From the NCBI RefSeq assembly GCF_902506295.1, contig NZ_LR733312.1:1-64000 (forward strand): a DNA stretch of 64,000 bases, given 5' to 3'. Position 1 is the first letter of the stretch, and each line of letters begins with the position of its first letter. Made by a program: the position numbers and the translations under genes. Positions 27,259 through 36,838 of this stretch are shown here, in pieces. This stretch comes from Luteimonas sp. 9C (lineage in GTDB: Bacteria > Pseudomonadota > Gammaproteobacteria > Xanthomonadales > Xanthomonadaceae). The notes under the pieces were generated by a model that ran no database searches, had not been told where the DNA came from, and saw only the letters and a list, made by a program, of their open reading frames with translations.

Positions 27259-27288
27259 TTGACGCGGCGCGATGACGCTGGCTATACC
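27259..27288 (+). promoter_or_regulatory. Promoter placed for leaderless transcription
   Basis: TTGACG (27259-27264), an 18-base spacer and TATACC (27283-27288), followed by only 6 bases to the ATG at 27295. This is the clearest leaderless layout in the window because the -35 is also near consensus. There is no ribosome binding site. Confidence 0.6.
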
Positions 27289-27294
27289 GTGGCG

Positions 27295-28017
27295 ATGAAC
27301 GACACCCCGCCTCCAGCCGCCAAGCCCGCCACGGCCAGTCGCCGTGCGCGCGGCCCGCGCATCGTCATCGCCCTCGCGGTCGTCGTCGCACTCTCGTTGC
27401 TGTTCGGTCTCTGGGGCGCGTGGCAGGCTTTCGCGCCGGGCTCCGACAATCCGCAGCGCCAGCTCGCCACCCAGCAGGACGAACTGGAACGCCTGCAGCA
27501 ACAGGTGTCCACGCTGACCCGCTCCGACCAAATCAGTCGCGATGCGAACCGCGAGCTGCAGGGCACGCTGGCGGAGCGCGACGAAGAGATCGCCGCGCTC
27601 CGCGCCGATGTCGCGTTCTACGAGCGTTTCGTCGGCGCGACCGAGCAGCGCAAGGGCCTGACCGTGCACGAGCTGCGGATGCAGTCGCGCACCGACCAGG
27701 GGTGGCACTACACCGCCACCCTGACCCAGAGCCTGAGCCGCGAGGCGGCCAGCGTGGGGACCATGCGTCTGTCGATCGAGGGCACGCGCGACGGACGGCT
27801 GGAGACCCTGGACTGGGACCAGTTGCGCCAGCGCGACGATGCCGCCCGCGTGGCGTATTCGTTCAAGTACTTCCAGCAGGTCGAAGGCGACATCGTGCTG
27901 CCGGACGGCTTCCAGCCGCTGCGGGTGCTGGTCCGCCTGGAACCCGAGCGCGGCAGCGCGGTCGAGCGCTCGTTCAGCTGGGCCGACGTGACGCCACGTT
28001 CCGCGCCCGGCGCTTGA
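27295..28017 (+). CDS. DUF6776-like membrane-anchored coiled-coil protein
   Basis: A 240-residue protein: a short Pro/Ala-rich cytoplasmic N-terminus, one membrane helix (about 24-45), a coiled coil of heptads such as [15 protein letters not shown] (about 58-110), then a globular beta-rich periplasmic domain with [12 protein letters not shown] and [17 protein letters not shown]. The family (as I recall, DUF6776) is uncharacterised and frequent in xanthomonads. It lies 32 bases before erpA, so the two may be cotranscribed. Confidence 0.75.
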   Translation: MNDTPPPAAKPATASRRARGPRIVIALAVVVALSLLFGLWGAWQAFAPGSDNPQRQLATQQDELERLQQQVSTLTRSDQISRDANRELQGTLAERDEEIAALRADVAFYERFVGATEQRKGLTVHELRMQSRTDQGWHYTATLTQSLSREAASVGTMRLSIEGTRDGRLETLDWDQLRQRDDAARVAYSFKYFQQVEGDIVLPDGFQPLRVLVRLEPERGSAVERSFSWADVTPRSAPGA

Positions 28018-28049
28018 AGCGGGGGGCACGCAGCCCCATCCTGTCTGCC

Positions 28050-28424
28050 ATGAATGACGTGCTCACCATCGAAGGTCCCGGCTACCAGTCGCTCGATCGC
28101 CCACTGGATTTCACGCCGGCTGCGGCCGCCAAGGTGCGCGAGCTGATCGAAGGCGAAGGCAATGCCGCGCTCAATCTGCGCGTGTACATCCAGGGCGGTG
28201 GCTGTTCGGGCTTCCAGTACGGCTTTGAGTTCGACGAGCAGCGCGCCGACGACGATCTGGCCGTGGTGACCGACGACGTGACCCTGGTGGTTGATCCGCT
28301 GAGCTTGCAGTACCTGATGGGCGCTTCGGTCGATTACGTCGAAAGCCTGCACGGTGCGCAGTTCACCATCCGCAATCCCAATGCCAAGTCGACCTGCGGC
28401 TGCGGCAGCAGCTTCAACGTCTGA
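28050..28424 (+). CDS. erpA: Iron-sulfur cluster insertion protein ErpA
   Basis: A 124-residue A-type carrier that delivers Fe-S clusters to apoproteins. It has [17 protein letters not shown] with the first Cys and the C-terminal pair in [24 protein letters not shown]-like packing at the start fits ErpA better than IscA. It lies 52 bases before nudC. Confidence 0.93.
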   Translation: MNDVLTIEGPGYQSLDRPLDFTPAAAAKVRELIEGEGNAALNLRVYIQGGGCSGFQYGFEFDEQRADDDLAVVTDDVTLVVDPLSLQYLMGASVDYVESLHGAQFTIRNPNAKSTCGCGSSFNV

Positions 28425-28464
28425 CTGCGCCGACCGCCTGACGACGCAGCGCACCGCGCGGGGC

Positions 28465-28470
28465 GATAAT
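28465..28470 (+). promoter_or_regulatory. -10-like element placed for leaderless nudC transcription
   Basis: GATAAT ends 6 bases before the nudC ATG, with no Shine-Dalgarno sequence in between. No clear -35 box is present at 16-18 bases. Confidence 0.45.
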
Positions 28471-28476
28471 CCGGCG

Positions 28477-29364
28477 ATGGACTTCAGTTTCGTCGACGCG
28501 CCGCTCGACCGCGCAGAACATCTCCGAACCGATTCCCACGCGCTCGCGCGCCTGTGGCCGGCGGCCCGCGTGCTGGTGCTCGACGCCAGGGGCGAGGCCC
28601 ACGTCGACGCGCACGGCATGCCGCCCGCGCTCGACGGCACCGTGGTCGGCGCGCGCCCCTCGTCGGCGGTCTTTCTCGGGCTGCAGGATGCGCAGGCCTG
28701 GTTCGCCTTGCCCGCCATCGACGCGCCCGCCACGCTGGCCGTGCCCGCGACGATCGACCTGCGCACCGCCGCCGCACAGTGGCCGGTCCGTGAGGCCACC
28801 GCATTTGCGCAGGCGCGCGCGGTCCTGCATTGGCGTGACCGCCACCGCTTCTGTGGCGGCTGCGGCGCACCGCTCGAATACGCGCGTGCCGGTTGGCTCG
28901 GGCGCTGCACCGGGTGCGGCATCGAGCACTACCCGCGCACCGATCCGGCGGTGATCGTCGCGGTGACCGATGGGTCGCGTCTGCTGCTGGGACGCCAGGC
29001 GGCGTGGCCGGCGGGGCGGTACTCGACGCTGGCCGGCTTCGTCGAGCCGGGCGAGACGCTCGAGCAGACCGTGGTGCGCGAAGTGTTCGAGGAGAGCGCC
29101 GTGCGCGTGACCGGCTGCCGCTATCTCGCCTCGCAGCCGTGGCCGTTCCCGGCCTCGCTGATGCTCGGCTTCATCGCCGACGCCGCGCCCGATGCGCCGC
29201 AGGTCACCGACGAGCTGGAAGACGCGCGCTGGTTCGACGTCGACACGATCGGCGCCGCGCTGCGCGATGCGCATCCGGAACTGAAGCTGTCGCCGAAGTC
29301 GTCGATCTCGCGCTGGCTGATCGCGCACTGGTACGCGCGGCAGACCGGCGGCACGACCGGCTGA
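28477..29364 (+). CDS. nudC: NAD(+) diphosphatase / NAD-decapping enzyme NudC
   Basis: A 295-residue Nudix enzyme that splits NADH and removes NAD caps from RNA. A zinc ribbon with FCGGCGAPLEY and CTGCG binds structural zinc. The Nudix box GFVEPGETLEQ...REVFEESAV lies near 190-212, and the family-specific SQPWPFPASLMLGF follows. The C-terminus KSSISRWLIAHW is typical. It converges on the DUF2752 gene with a 9-base gap. Confidence 0.93.
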   Translation: MDFSFVDAPLDRAEHLRTDSHALARLWPAARVLVLDARGEAHVDAHGMPPALDGTVVGARPSSAVFLGLQDAQAWFALPAIDAPATLAVPATIDLRTAAAQWPVREATAFAQARAVLHWRDRHRFCGGCGAPLEYARAGWLGRCTGCGIEHYPRTDPAVIVAVTDGSRLLLGRQAAWPAGRYSTLAGFVEPGETLEQTVVREVFEESAVRVTGCRYLASQPWPFPASLMLGFIADAAPDAPQVTDELEDARWFDVDTIGAALRDAHPELKLSPKSSISRWLIAHWYARQTGGTTG

Positions 29365-29373
29365 GTGTTCTGA

Positions 29374-29811
29374 TCAGCCCGGCGCGAGCAGGGTGAACGG
29401 AAACCACGGCAGGTTGCGCGCGATCCAGTAGACCAGCACCAGCGCGACCCAGGGTTTCCAGTCTGCGGCAACACCGGCCAGCCGCTGCAGCCACGGCGGC
29501 CGCCAGCCGAGGTGCCAGCTGGCGAAGAGCGGCGCGAGCGCGAGCAGCGCGAACAGCAAGGGGTTCATCGAGAACGCACGCGGCAGGTCGCCGTGCGCCA
29601 ACGCGTGCAGGCAACGGGTCAGGCCACAGGCCGGGCAATGCCAGCCGGTGGCGCTGTAGAACATGCACGGCGGAAACGGATTGCCGGGCACGTTCGGATC
29701 GAAGGTGCGCAGCAGCCACGCGCCGGTCGCCGCCAGTGCCACGCCGCCGCCCGCGAGGGCGACGGTCGAGGCACGGATGCGACGTGGCGCGTGGCTGCCG
29801 GCCAGTGACAT
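29374..29811 (-). CDS. DUF2752 small membrane protein
   Basis: A 145-residue protein with about three membrane segments. The DUF2752 hallmark is TGWHCPACGLTRCLHAL, with a CPxCGLTR motif that looks like a metal or haem site, following a PFPPCMFYSATG stretch. Its ATG overlaps the stop of the upstream CD225 gene by one base (TGATG), so translation is coupled. The function of DUF2752 is unknown. Confidence 0.85.
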   Translation of the reverse strand: MSLAGSHAPRRIRASTVALAGGGVALAATGAWLLRTFDPNVPGNPFPPCMFYSATGWHCPACGLTRCLHALAHGDLPRAFSMNPLLFALLALAPLFASWHLGWRPPWLQRLAGVAADWKPWVALVLVYWIARNLPWFPFTLLAPG

Positions 29812-30191
29812 CAGCCGCCGGCCTCGATCTGATCCATGATCATCTGCCACTGCGCCATGCCGCCGCCGAGGGTGAACGAGTAGATCGTCCACAGCAGACC
29901 GATCACGCACAGGCCGGTCGTGACCCAGCACCACACCTTGGCGGTATTCGATGCGCGCTGGGCGCCGGGCAGATCGCCCTGGCCGAGCAGCGTGTTGACC
30001 TTGGCCGAGAACACGATGGCGACGATGCCCGGAATCGTGCCGACGATGCAGCACAGGCACAGCGACAGCACGGTCACCACGATGGACCAGGCGAGATGGT
30101 TGGGGACGGTGCCCGGCGCGATCGGGGTGCCGGGCATCGGCGCCTCCGGCGTGCCGTAGCTGCCCGGAGGCGGCGGCGGAATCGAACTCAT
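29811..30191 (-). CDS. CD225/dispanin family membrane protein
   Basis: A 126-residue protein of the superfamily that includes animal IFITM proteins. A Pro/Gly-rich cytoplasmic N-terminus (1-30) leads to the CD225 signature: NHLAWSIVVTVLSL with Cys45, 47 and 48, TIPGIVAIVFSAKVNTLL, and GAQRASNTAKVWCWV before the second helix (about 88-107). The cysteine cluster sits where IFITMs are palmitoylated. A ribosome binding site (AGGAG) lies 8 bases before the ATG. It is coupled to DUF2752; the bacterial role is unknown. Confidence 0.85.
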   Translation of the reverse strand: MSSIPPPPPGSYGTPEAPMPGTPIAPGTVPNHLAWSIVVTVLSLCLCCIVGTIPGIVAIVFSAKVNTLLGQGDLPGAQRASNTAKVWCWVTTGLCVIGLLWTIYSFTLGGGMAQWQMIMDQIEAGG

Positions 30192-30303
30192 CGAAAAAAC
30201 TCCTTAGTGATGCGGCGGATGGGAACTGTCGGCGACCGCCGTCCGCGGACGGGGCCGCCTTACTGTAGCGCCACACCCGCGGCATTCGGCGAAGTCGCGC
30301 ACC

Positions 30304-32253
30304 TCAGGCGGCGTCGCCGCGCAATGCCCGGACCTGCGCTTCGAGGGTGCCGGCATCGATCGCCGCACTGTCTTCGATCCGCGGTCCGGCGACGACATCG
30401 ACGTGCGCCCGCGCGCGGCGTGGCACACGCATCCGGCCCAGGCGCGAGTCGCGATGGCTCCACATGCTCGACCACATGCCGCGCAGCGCCATCGGCACCA
30501 CCGGCACGCGCTGGCCGCGCGCGGCGGCGCGTTCGAGGATGCGCTCGACGCCCGACTTGAACGCGGCGATCTCGCCATCGCGGGTCAGCTTGCCCTCGGG
30601 GAAGATGCCGACCAGCTCGCCGTCGGCCAGGGCCGCATCCACGGCGTCGAACGCGCGCTGCATCAGCGCCGGATCCTCGCGGGCGCCGGCGATCGGAATC
30701 GCCTTCGCATTGCGGAAGATCCAGTGCATGCCCGGCACCTGGAAGATGCGGTAGTACATGACGAAGCGCACCGGCCGCGGAATCGCCGCCGACAGCAGCA
30801 GCGCGTCCATGTAGCTGACGTGGTTGCAGACGATCAGGGCCGCGCCATCGGCCGGCACCGAGGCTTCGACGTCGCGCGTTCGCAGCCGGTAGAGCACCCG
30901 CACCAGCAGCATGCTGACGAAGCGCATCAGGAACTCGGGCACGATGGTGAAGATCCACAGGGCGACGAGGCCGTTGGCGATCGCCAGTGTCAGGAACACC
31001 TGCGGAATGCTCAGCCCCGGCAGCGGCACGCGCACGCCGCCGAACGTGAAGCCGTCCATCTGCAACAGCACGCCGAGGATCGCGGCGGTGACGATGAAGA
31101 GCGAGTTCTGGATGTTGAGCCCGGCGATCACGCGCGAGAGCTCCGACTTCGGCGTGCGGCTCTGGATCAGCGCGAACAGCGGCACGACGAAGAACCCGGT
31201 GAACATGCCGATGCCGGTCAGGTCGATGACGATGCGCCAGCCGGCTCCGTCGCCGAGGAACTGCGCGATCGTCAGGCCGGTCGCCGGTGGTGCGCCGGGC
31301 CGTGCGAAATACAGATCCAGCAGGAACGCGGTGATGCCGATCGCGCCGACCGGCACCAGGCCGATCTCCACCGAGCGGCCCGACAGCTTCTCGCACAGCA
31401 GCGAGCCCACGCCGACGCCGACAGAGAACAGCGCCAGCGCGAAGATGTAGAGCGCGGTGTCGTTGGCCACGCCGCCCAGGTGCAGTTCGGCGTAGGTGGG
31501 CAATTGCGCGGTCAGCACCGTGCCGACGAACCAGAACCATGAGACGCCGAGGATGGCATTGCGCACCGCCAGCTGGCGCTTGGCCAGGCGCATGATCGCG
31601 CGCGATTCGGGAACCGGATTCCAGTTGACCTTCAGCTCGGGCGCGCCCGCGTCGACCTTCGGGATCAGCCGCGCGACCACGTTGCCCGCCACCGCCAGCG
31701 TGACCACCGACAGCGCCGCCGCCTCGGGACCAAAGCTGCCGGCGATCTTGAACACCAGCCCGCCGTAGATCATGCCGGCGAGGATCGCGATCGACGTGCC
31801 CATCTCGACCAGGCCGTTGCCGCCGGTGAGTTCCTCCGGGCGCAGCACCGACGGCAGGATCGAATACTTCACCGGGCCGAACAGCGTGGACTGCAGGCCG
31901 GTCAGGAACAGCGCGACCAGCAGCACCGGCATGCTCTCGAGCAGGAAGCCCGCGGCCGCGACTGACATGATCACGATCTCCATCGTCGTCGTGACGACGA
32001 TGAGCTTCTGCTTCTCCATCTTCTCCGCGATCTGTCCGGCGATGGCCGAGAACAGAAAGTAGGGCAGGATGAAGAGCGCCGGCGCGAGGTTGGTGTAGAG
32101 CGTGCGTTCGGTGCCGCTCACGCCGAGGAAGAACAGCAGCGCGATGATCGACTGCCGGTAGACGTTGTCGTTGAACGCGCCCAGGGCCTGGACGGTGAAG
32201 TAGGGCAGGAAGCGGCGCTGCTTCAGCAGTGCGAACTGGGACTGGCCGGCCAT
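30304..32253 (-). CDS. MFS transporter (LplT-like) fused to PlsC-type acyltransferase
   Basis: A 649-residue fusion. The N-terminal 420 residues form a 12-helix MFS carrier with FNDNVYRQ and LFGPVKYSILP, as in the lysophospholipid flippase LplT. The C-terminal 200 residues are a glycerophosphate acyltransferase with the HX4D motif NHVSYMD and the binding motif FPEGKLTRDG. Aas-type fusions normally also carry an AMP-binding acyl-ACP synthetase, which is absent here. The protein probably flips lysophospholipid inward and reacylates it using an acyl donor made elsewhere. It has a GAGGAG ribosome binding site 5 bases before the ATG. Confidence 0.9.
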   Translation of the reverse strand: MAGQSQFALLKQRRFLPYFTVQALGAFNDNVYRQSIIALLFFLGVSGTERTLYTNLAPALFILPYFLFSAIAGQIAEKMEKQKLIVVTTTMEIVIMSVAAAGFLLESMPVLLVALFLTGLQSTLFGPVKYSILPSVLRPEELTGGNGLVEMGTSIAILAGMIYGGLVFKIAGSFGPEAAALSVVTLAVAGNVVARLIPKVDAGAPELKVNWNPVPESRAIMRLAKRQLAVRNAILGVSWFWFVGTVLTAQLPTYAELHLGGVANDTALYIFALALFSVGVGVGSLLCEKLSGRSVEIGLVPVGAIGITAFLLDLYFARPGAPPATGLTIAQFLGDGAGWRIVIDLTGIGMFTGFFVVPLFALIQSRTPKSELSRVIAGLNIQNSLFIVTAAILGVLLQMDGFTFGGVRVPLPGLSIPQVFLTLAIANGLVALWIFTIVPEFLMRFVSMLLVRVLYRLRTRDVEASVPADGAALIVCNHVSYMDALLLSAAIPRPVRFVMYYRIFQVPGMHWIFRNAKAIPIAGAREDPALMQRAFDAVDAALADGELVGIFPEGKLTRDGEIAAFKSGVERILERAAARGQRVPVVPMALRGMWSSMWSHRDSRLGRMRVPRRARAHVDVVAGPRIEDSAAIDAGTLEAQVRALRGDAA

Positions 32254-32307
32254 GCAGGCTCCTCGACGGATGCGCGGAGCCTAGCAAAGCCGCATGGCAC
32301 TACGCGA

Positions 32308-32805
32308 TCAGTCGGTGGTGCCGGGATACGTCTCGCGCACCGCGCGGTAGCGCTGCTCGAGTTCCTGGCGGATCTCGCGGCGCTGGCGGCCCTGCTCGTA
32401 CCGGCGGTGCTCTTCGGCCGTCTGCGGTTCGCGCGGCGGCACCGGTGTCGAGCGGCCGGCTTCGTCCATCGCCACCATCGTGAAGAAGCAGCTGTTGGTG
32501 TGGCGCACCGCGCGGTTGCGGATGTCCTCGGTGATGACCTTGATGCCCACTTCCATGGACGTGCGGCCGGTGTAGTTCACCGATGCGAGGAAAGTCACCA
32601 GCTCGCCGACGTGGATCGGCTCGCGGAACGTCACCTGGTCGACCGACAGCGTGACCACGTAGCGGCCGGCGTAGCGGCTGGCGCAGGCGTAGGCCACTTC
32701 GTCGAGATATTTCAGCAGCGTGCCGCCATGCACGTTGCCGGAGAAGTTCGCCATGTCCGGCGTCATCAGCACGGTCATGCTGAGCTGGGCGTTGCCTGGG
32801 ATCAT
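32308..32805 (-). CDS. Acyl-CoA thioesterase, hotdog fold
   Basis: A 165-residue cytosolic thioesterase of the YciA/ACOT type. MTPDMANFSGNVHGGTLLKYLDE carries the HGG motif, followed by a hotdog strand with VDQVTFREPIHVGE and NSCFFTMVAMD. The C-terminal 40 residues are charged and extend beyond the usual fold. ATG 32805 was chosen because residues upstream lack coding character and overlap the purD end. It lies 28 bases behind purD and is probably cotranscribed. Confidence 0.88.
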   Translation of the reverse strand: MIPGNAQLSMTVLMTPDMANFSGNVHGGTLLKYLDEVAYACASRYAGRYVVTLSVDQVTFREPIHVGELVTFLASVNYTGRTSMEVGIKVITEDIRNRAVRHTNSCFFTMVAMDEAGRSTPVPPREPQTAEEHRRYEQGRQRREIRQELEQRYRAVRETYPGTTD

Positions 32806-32833
32806 GGTCGAGGCCTTGGCGGAAGAGAGGGAA

Positions 32834-34132
32834 TCAGGCGTCGCCGCGTTCGCGCGCGATCGCGCGCCAGCCGATGTCGTGGCGGTGGAATTCCCCCGGC
32901 CACGAGATGCCGGCGACTTCGCCATAGGCGCGCGACTGCGCATCGGCGACGGTGTCGCCCAGCGCCGCCACGCACAGCACGCGCCCGCCGGCGGTCATGG
33001 CCTGGCCGTGTGCGTCGAGCTTCGTGCCGGCATGGAACACCTTGGTATCGGCCAGCGGCGGCGTGTCCCAGGTGTTGATGACGTCGCCGGTGCGCGGCGT
33101 GTCCGGGTAGTGCTCGGCGGCCATCACCACGCCCAGCGACGGCCGCGGATCCCACTGCGCCTCGACGCCATCGAGCCGGCCGTCGATCGCGGCCTCGACC
33201 AGATCCAGCAGGTCCGACTGCAGGCGCAGCATCACCGGCTGGGTTTCCGGATCGCCGAAACGCACGTTGAACTCGATGACCTTCGGCGCGCCCTGCGCGT
33301 CGATCATCAGGCCCGCATAGAGAAAGCCGGTGAACGGCACGCCGTCTTCGATCATGCCGCGCACCGTCGGCTCGACGACCTCGCGCATCACGCGCGCATG
33401 CACGTCCGGCGTCACCACCGGTGCGGGCGAGTACGCACCCATGCCGCCGGTATTGGGGCCGGTGTCGCCATCGCCGACGCGCTTGTGGTCCTGGCTGGTC
33501 GCCATCGGCAACGCGGTCGCGCCATCGACGATCGAGATGAAGCTCGCTTCCTCGCCTTCGAGGAATTCCTCGATCACCACGCGCGCACCCGCCGCGCCGA
33601 AGGCGTTGTCCGAGAGCATGTCGGTGATCGCGGCTTCGGCGTCGTCCAGCGACATCGCCACGATCACGCCCTTGCCCGCGGCGAGGCCATCGGCCTTGAT
33701 GACGGTGGGCGCGCCGTGCTGGCGTACGTACTCGATGGCGGTGTCGGCATCGGTGAAGACCGAATAGCCTGCGGTCGGAATACCGTGGCGTGCGAGGAAG
33801 TCCTTGGCGAAGGCCTTGCTGCCTTCGAGCTGCGCGGCGGCCGCGGTGGGCCCGAAGATGCGCAGACCCGCGTCGCGGAACCGGTCGACGATACCGGCGA
33901 CCAGCGGCGCCTCGGGGCCGACGACGGTCACATCGACGCCTTCCGATTGCGCCAGCGCGAGCAGGGCATCGAGATCCGTCGCCGACACGTCGACGTTGCG
34001 GCAACCGGCCTCGTGCGCCGTACCGGCATTGCCCGGCGCGACCAGCACTTCGCCGACCTGCGGCGACTGCGCGAGCTTCCACGCCAGCGCGTGCTCGCGA
34101 CCGCCGGAACCGATGACGAGGACCTTCTTCAT
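32834..34132 (-). CDS. purD: Phosphoribosylamine-glycine ligase (GARS)
   Basis: A 432-residue ATP-grasp enzyme, second step of purine synthesis. It shows MKKVLVIGSGGREHALAWKL, GPEAPLVAGI, KADGLAAGKGV and FLEGEEASF, and then NFG-type metal residues in EFNVRFGDPETQP. The length is standard. It is divergent from the alanine symporter gene (155 bases between), and a -10-like TAAACT precedes it. purH is 2.7 kb away on the same strand but separated by other genes. Confidence 0.97.
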   Translation of the reverse strand: MKKVLVIGSGGREHALAWKLAQSPQVGEVLVAPGNAGTAHEAGCRNVDVSATDLDALLALAQSEGVDVTVVGPEAPLVAGIVDRFRDAGLRIFGPTAAAAQLEGSKAFAKDFLARHGIPTAGYSVFTDADTAIEYVRQHGAPTVIKADGLAAGKGVIVAMSLDDAEAAITDMLSDNAFGAAGARVVIEEFLEGEEASFISIVDGATALPMATSQDHKRVGDGDTGPNTGGMGAYSPAPVVTPDVHARVMREVVEPTVRGMIEDGVPFTGFLYAGLMIDAQGAPKVIEFNVRFGDPETQPVMLRLQSDLLDLVEAAIDGRLDGVEAQWDPRPSLGVVMAAEHYPDTPRTGDVINTWDTPPLADTKVFHAGTKLDAHGQAMTAGGRVLCVAALGDTVADAQSRAYGEVAGISWPGEFHRHDIGWRAIARERGDA

Positions 34133-34287
34133 GCGCAGCTGACCGGATGCAAAGGGGGCGCCAGTTTACGGCGTCGCGCCGTGGTTGGCCGCGCAGGCCC
34201 CCGGCGGTATCCGCCCGGCGTCGACCCGACGTCGCGGGCACGGGTGCTAGGCTCGATCGCTTCGCCCGCTACGGAACCCGCCCGCCG

Positions 34288-35763
34288 ATGGATCTGGTCC
34301 AGCTGATCGAGCACACCCTCTCGCCTATCGTCGGCGGCATCAATGGCGTGCTGTGGAACTATCTGCTGGTCGGCGTGCTGCCCCTGGTCGGTCTCTGGTT
34401 CAGTGCGCGCCTGGGCTTCATCCAGTTCCGGCGGTTTCCCAAGATGATCTCCGGCCTCGTGCGCGGCACCGGCGACGACAACGCGGGCATCTCGCCGCTG
34501 CAGTCGCTGTGCACCAGCCTGGCCTCGCGCGTGGGCACCGGCAACCTGGTGGGCGTGGCGATCGCGCTGACCGTCGGGGGCGCCGGCGCGATCTTCTGGA
34601 TGTGGCTGGTCGCGTGCCTCGGCATGGCGACGGCGTATGTCGAAAGCACGCTGGCGCAGCTCTACAAGCGCCGCGATAACGAAGGCCAGTACCGCGGCGG
34701 GCCTGCGCTCTACATGGCCCACGGTCTGCGCAAGCCCTGGCTGGGCGCGATCTTCTCGGTGTGCCTGATCCTCGCCTTCGGCCTGGTGTTCAGCGCGGTG
34801 CAGGCGAATTCAATCTCCGAAGCGGTGCGCGGCGCCTGGGGCATCCCGGCGGCCTGGACCGCCGCCGTGCTGGTCGCGCTCGCGGCGCCGGTGATCTTCG
34901 GTGGACTGCGCCGGGTGGCGAAACTGTCGGAGGTGATCGTCCCGGCAATGGCGCTGGCGTATCTGGCGCTGGCGGCCTGGGTGATCGTCAGCAACCTCAC
35001 CGAGGTGCCGGCGATGCTGGCGCTGATCGTGCGCAGTGCGTTCGGCCTCGACCAGGCTGCGGGCGGCGTGCTCGGTGGACTCGCGGTCGCGCTGCTCAAT
35101 GGCGTCAAGCGCGGTCTGTTCTCCAACGAGGCCGGCATGGGCAGCGCGCCGAACATCGCCGCCTCGGCCACGCCGGCGCCGCATCACCCGGCCAGCCAGG
35201 GCCTGGTGCAGGCGTTCGGCGTGTTCGTCGACACACTGGTGATCTGCACGGCGACGGCGTTGATGATCCTGCTGTCGGGCGCGCTCGAGACCGCAGGCGG
35301 GGACGGGGTGGTGCTCACCCAGCAGGCCATGGCGGTGCATTTCGGCGGCTGGGGGCCGGTGTTCATCGCGGTGGCGCTGTCGTTCTTCGCGTTGACCTCG
35401 ATCCTGGGCAACTACGCCTACGCCGAAAGTGCGGTCGTGTTCCTGCGCGGTGGCCGGATCGGCATCCTGATGCTGCGGCTGGGCTGCCTGGCGATGGTGG
35501 CCTGGGGCGCGTTCGCCAAGCTCGATCTGGTCTGGAATACCGCCGATGCGGCCATGGGGCTGATGGCCATGGTCAATCTGATCGCCATCGTCCTGCTGTC
35601 GGGCGTCGCGATCAAGCTGACCCGCGATTACGACCGCAAGATCCGCGCCGGCGAGAAGTCGCCGCGACTCGACGCGGACGATTTCCCCGAGCTGGGCGAC
35701 ACGATCGACCGCACCATCTGGACGGCGCGCAAGACGGTGGCACCGGTGGCCGCGCCGAAGTAG
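34288..35763 (+). CDS. Sodium:alanine symporter, AGCS family
   Basis: A 491-residue membrane transporter with about 11 helices. Family landmarks are GLWFSARLGFIQFRRF, SLCTSLASRVGTGNLVGVA, GGPALYMAHGL, and GLFSNEAGMGSAPNIAASA with the signature sodium site. It imports alanine or glycine with sodium. The ATG at 34288 lies shortly after a -10-like TAGGCT. It ends 85 bases before the convergent lipoprotein gene. Confidence 0.93.
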   Translation: MDLVQLIEHTLSPIVGGINGVLWNYLLVGVLPLVGLWFSARLGFIQFRRFPKMISGLVRGTGDDNAGISPLQSLCTSLASRVGTGNLVGVAIALTVGGAGAIFWMWLVACLGMATAYVESTLAQLYKRRDNEGQYRGGPALYMAHGLRKPWLGAIFSVCLILAFGLVFSAVQANSISEAVRGAWGIPAAWTAAVLVALAAPVIFGGLRRVAKLSEVIVPAMALAYLALAAWVIVSNLTEVPAMLALIVRSAFGLDQAAGGVLGGLAVALLNGVKRGLFSNEAGMGSAPNIAASATPAPHHPASQGLVQAFGVFVDTLVICTATALMILLSGALETAGGDGVVLTQQAMAVHFGGWGPVFIAVALSFFALTSILGNYAYAESAVVFLRGGRIGILMLRLGCLAMVAWGAFAKLDLVWNTADAAMGLMAMVNLIAIVLLSGVAIKLTRDYDRKIRAGEKSPRLDADDFPELGDTIDRTIWTARKTVAPVAAPK

Positions 35764-35848
35764 CCACGACGTGGGGAGATCCCCAGTGACGCAAGTGCGC
35801 GCAGCACCGCTGCGCGAGGCACCGCAGCCCGCGGCGGCGGTTCCGTAG

Positions 35849-36748
35849 TCAGTCGCACCCGTCGCGTTGCAGGGCCTCGGGCACGGTCCACGCATGGCGC
35901 GCCACATCGAACGGCACCAGATGCGTACGCTCGACGCGGCGCCCGCAGGCATCGCCCCGTTCGCGGACGCGCAGCGGCCATGCCACTGCATCGGCGTCGC
36001 GCGCGTCGAGCGCCAGATCGAAGGTCAGATCGTAGGCGGCGTCCTGCGCGCAGTCGTCGCGCTCGGCGCAGCCCGCCATCGCGCCGAGATTGTCGAGACT
36101 GCTGCGCAGCGAGCCGGCCACCTTGAAGCCGTCGCCGTCGGGCAGCACGAGACTGGTGTTGGTGATCGTGATGCCCTGCGCGGTGAAACCGTCCTCGACG
36201 ACGAATCCGTACAGGCGCGGGCCCAGGCGACGCACGTCGAGATCGGCGATGTCGCCGGTGCTGCCGAAGCCTTCCATGTGCGCACGTGCGGTCGCATTGA
36301 CGACATCCGCCCCGGCGTCCGCCTGCAACCGGAAGAAATCGAGGCGCGCGGTGGTCGCATGCCCGGCATCGTCGGGAACGCCGCAGACGGCGAGCAGTTC
36401 GGCCGGGGCGTCCGGCGTGCCGACGGCCTCGCGTGCACAGACCTCGCGCAACGCGGTCTCATGGCCGAGCCACTCGACCAGCGGCGCGCCGGGCCAGTCG
36501 CCCGACAGCTGTGCGAGATCGCCGTACTGGCGCACGAGAAACGCACGGACCGCAGCGCCGTCGAGTCCGGTGGGCGGTGGCGCGGCGCCGCCCGGGACCT
36601 CGGCGGCGCGCGGCGTCGACGCATCGAGTGCCGGCGCCGGCATCTCCGTGGCACCCGCGGGCGCCGGTGGCTCGCCGCAGGCGCCGAGTGCCAGCAGCAG
36701 ACAGGCGGTGAGGGGCGCGCGCGACAGCGTCGAACGGGACCACGGCAT
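35849..36748 (-). CDS. Hypothetical lipoprotein
   Basis: A 299-residue protein with a lipoprotein signal ([12 protein letters not shown]; Cys24 in the lipobox), then a Pro/Ala-rich linker and a 230-residue globular domain with several cysteines ([31 protein letters not shown]) likely to form disulfides in the periplasm. I do not recognise a family. It follows purH by 90 bases on the same strand, and a -10-like TAGAGT lies in the gap. Confidence 0.75.
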   Translation of the reverse strand: MPWSRSTLSRAPLTACLLLALGACGEPPAPAGATEMPAPALDASTPRAAEVPGGAAPPPTGLDGAAVRAFLVRQYGDLAQLSGDWPGAPLVEWLGHETALREVCAREAVGTPDAPAELLAVCGVPDDAGHATTARLDFFRLQADAGADVVNATARAHMEGFGSTGDIADLDVRRLGPRLYGFVVEDGFTAQGITITNTSLVLPDGDGFKVAGSLRSSLDNLGAMAGCAERDDCAQDAAYDLTFDLALDARDADAVAWPLRVRERGDACGRRVERTHLVPFDVARHAWTVPEALQRDGCD

Positions 36749-36838
36749 CGGCGCATCCTGCGAAGAAGATGCGCCGGACTCTAGCAGCGGCGTTGGCGCG
36801 CACCATTCACGCCGACGTGCATGCGCGATGCGCGTCGA

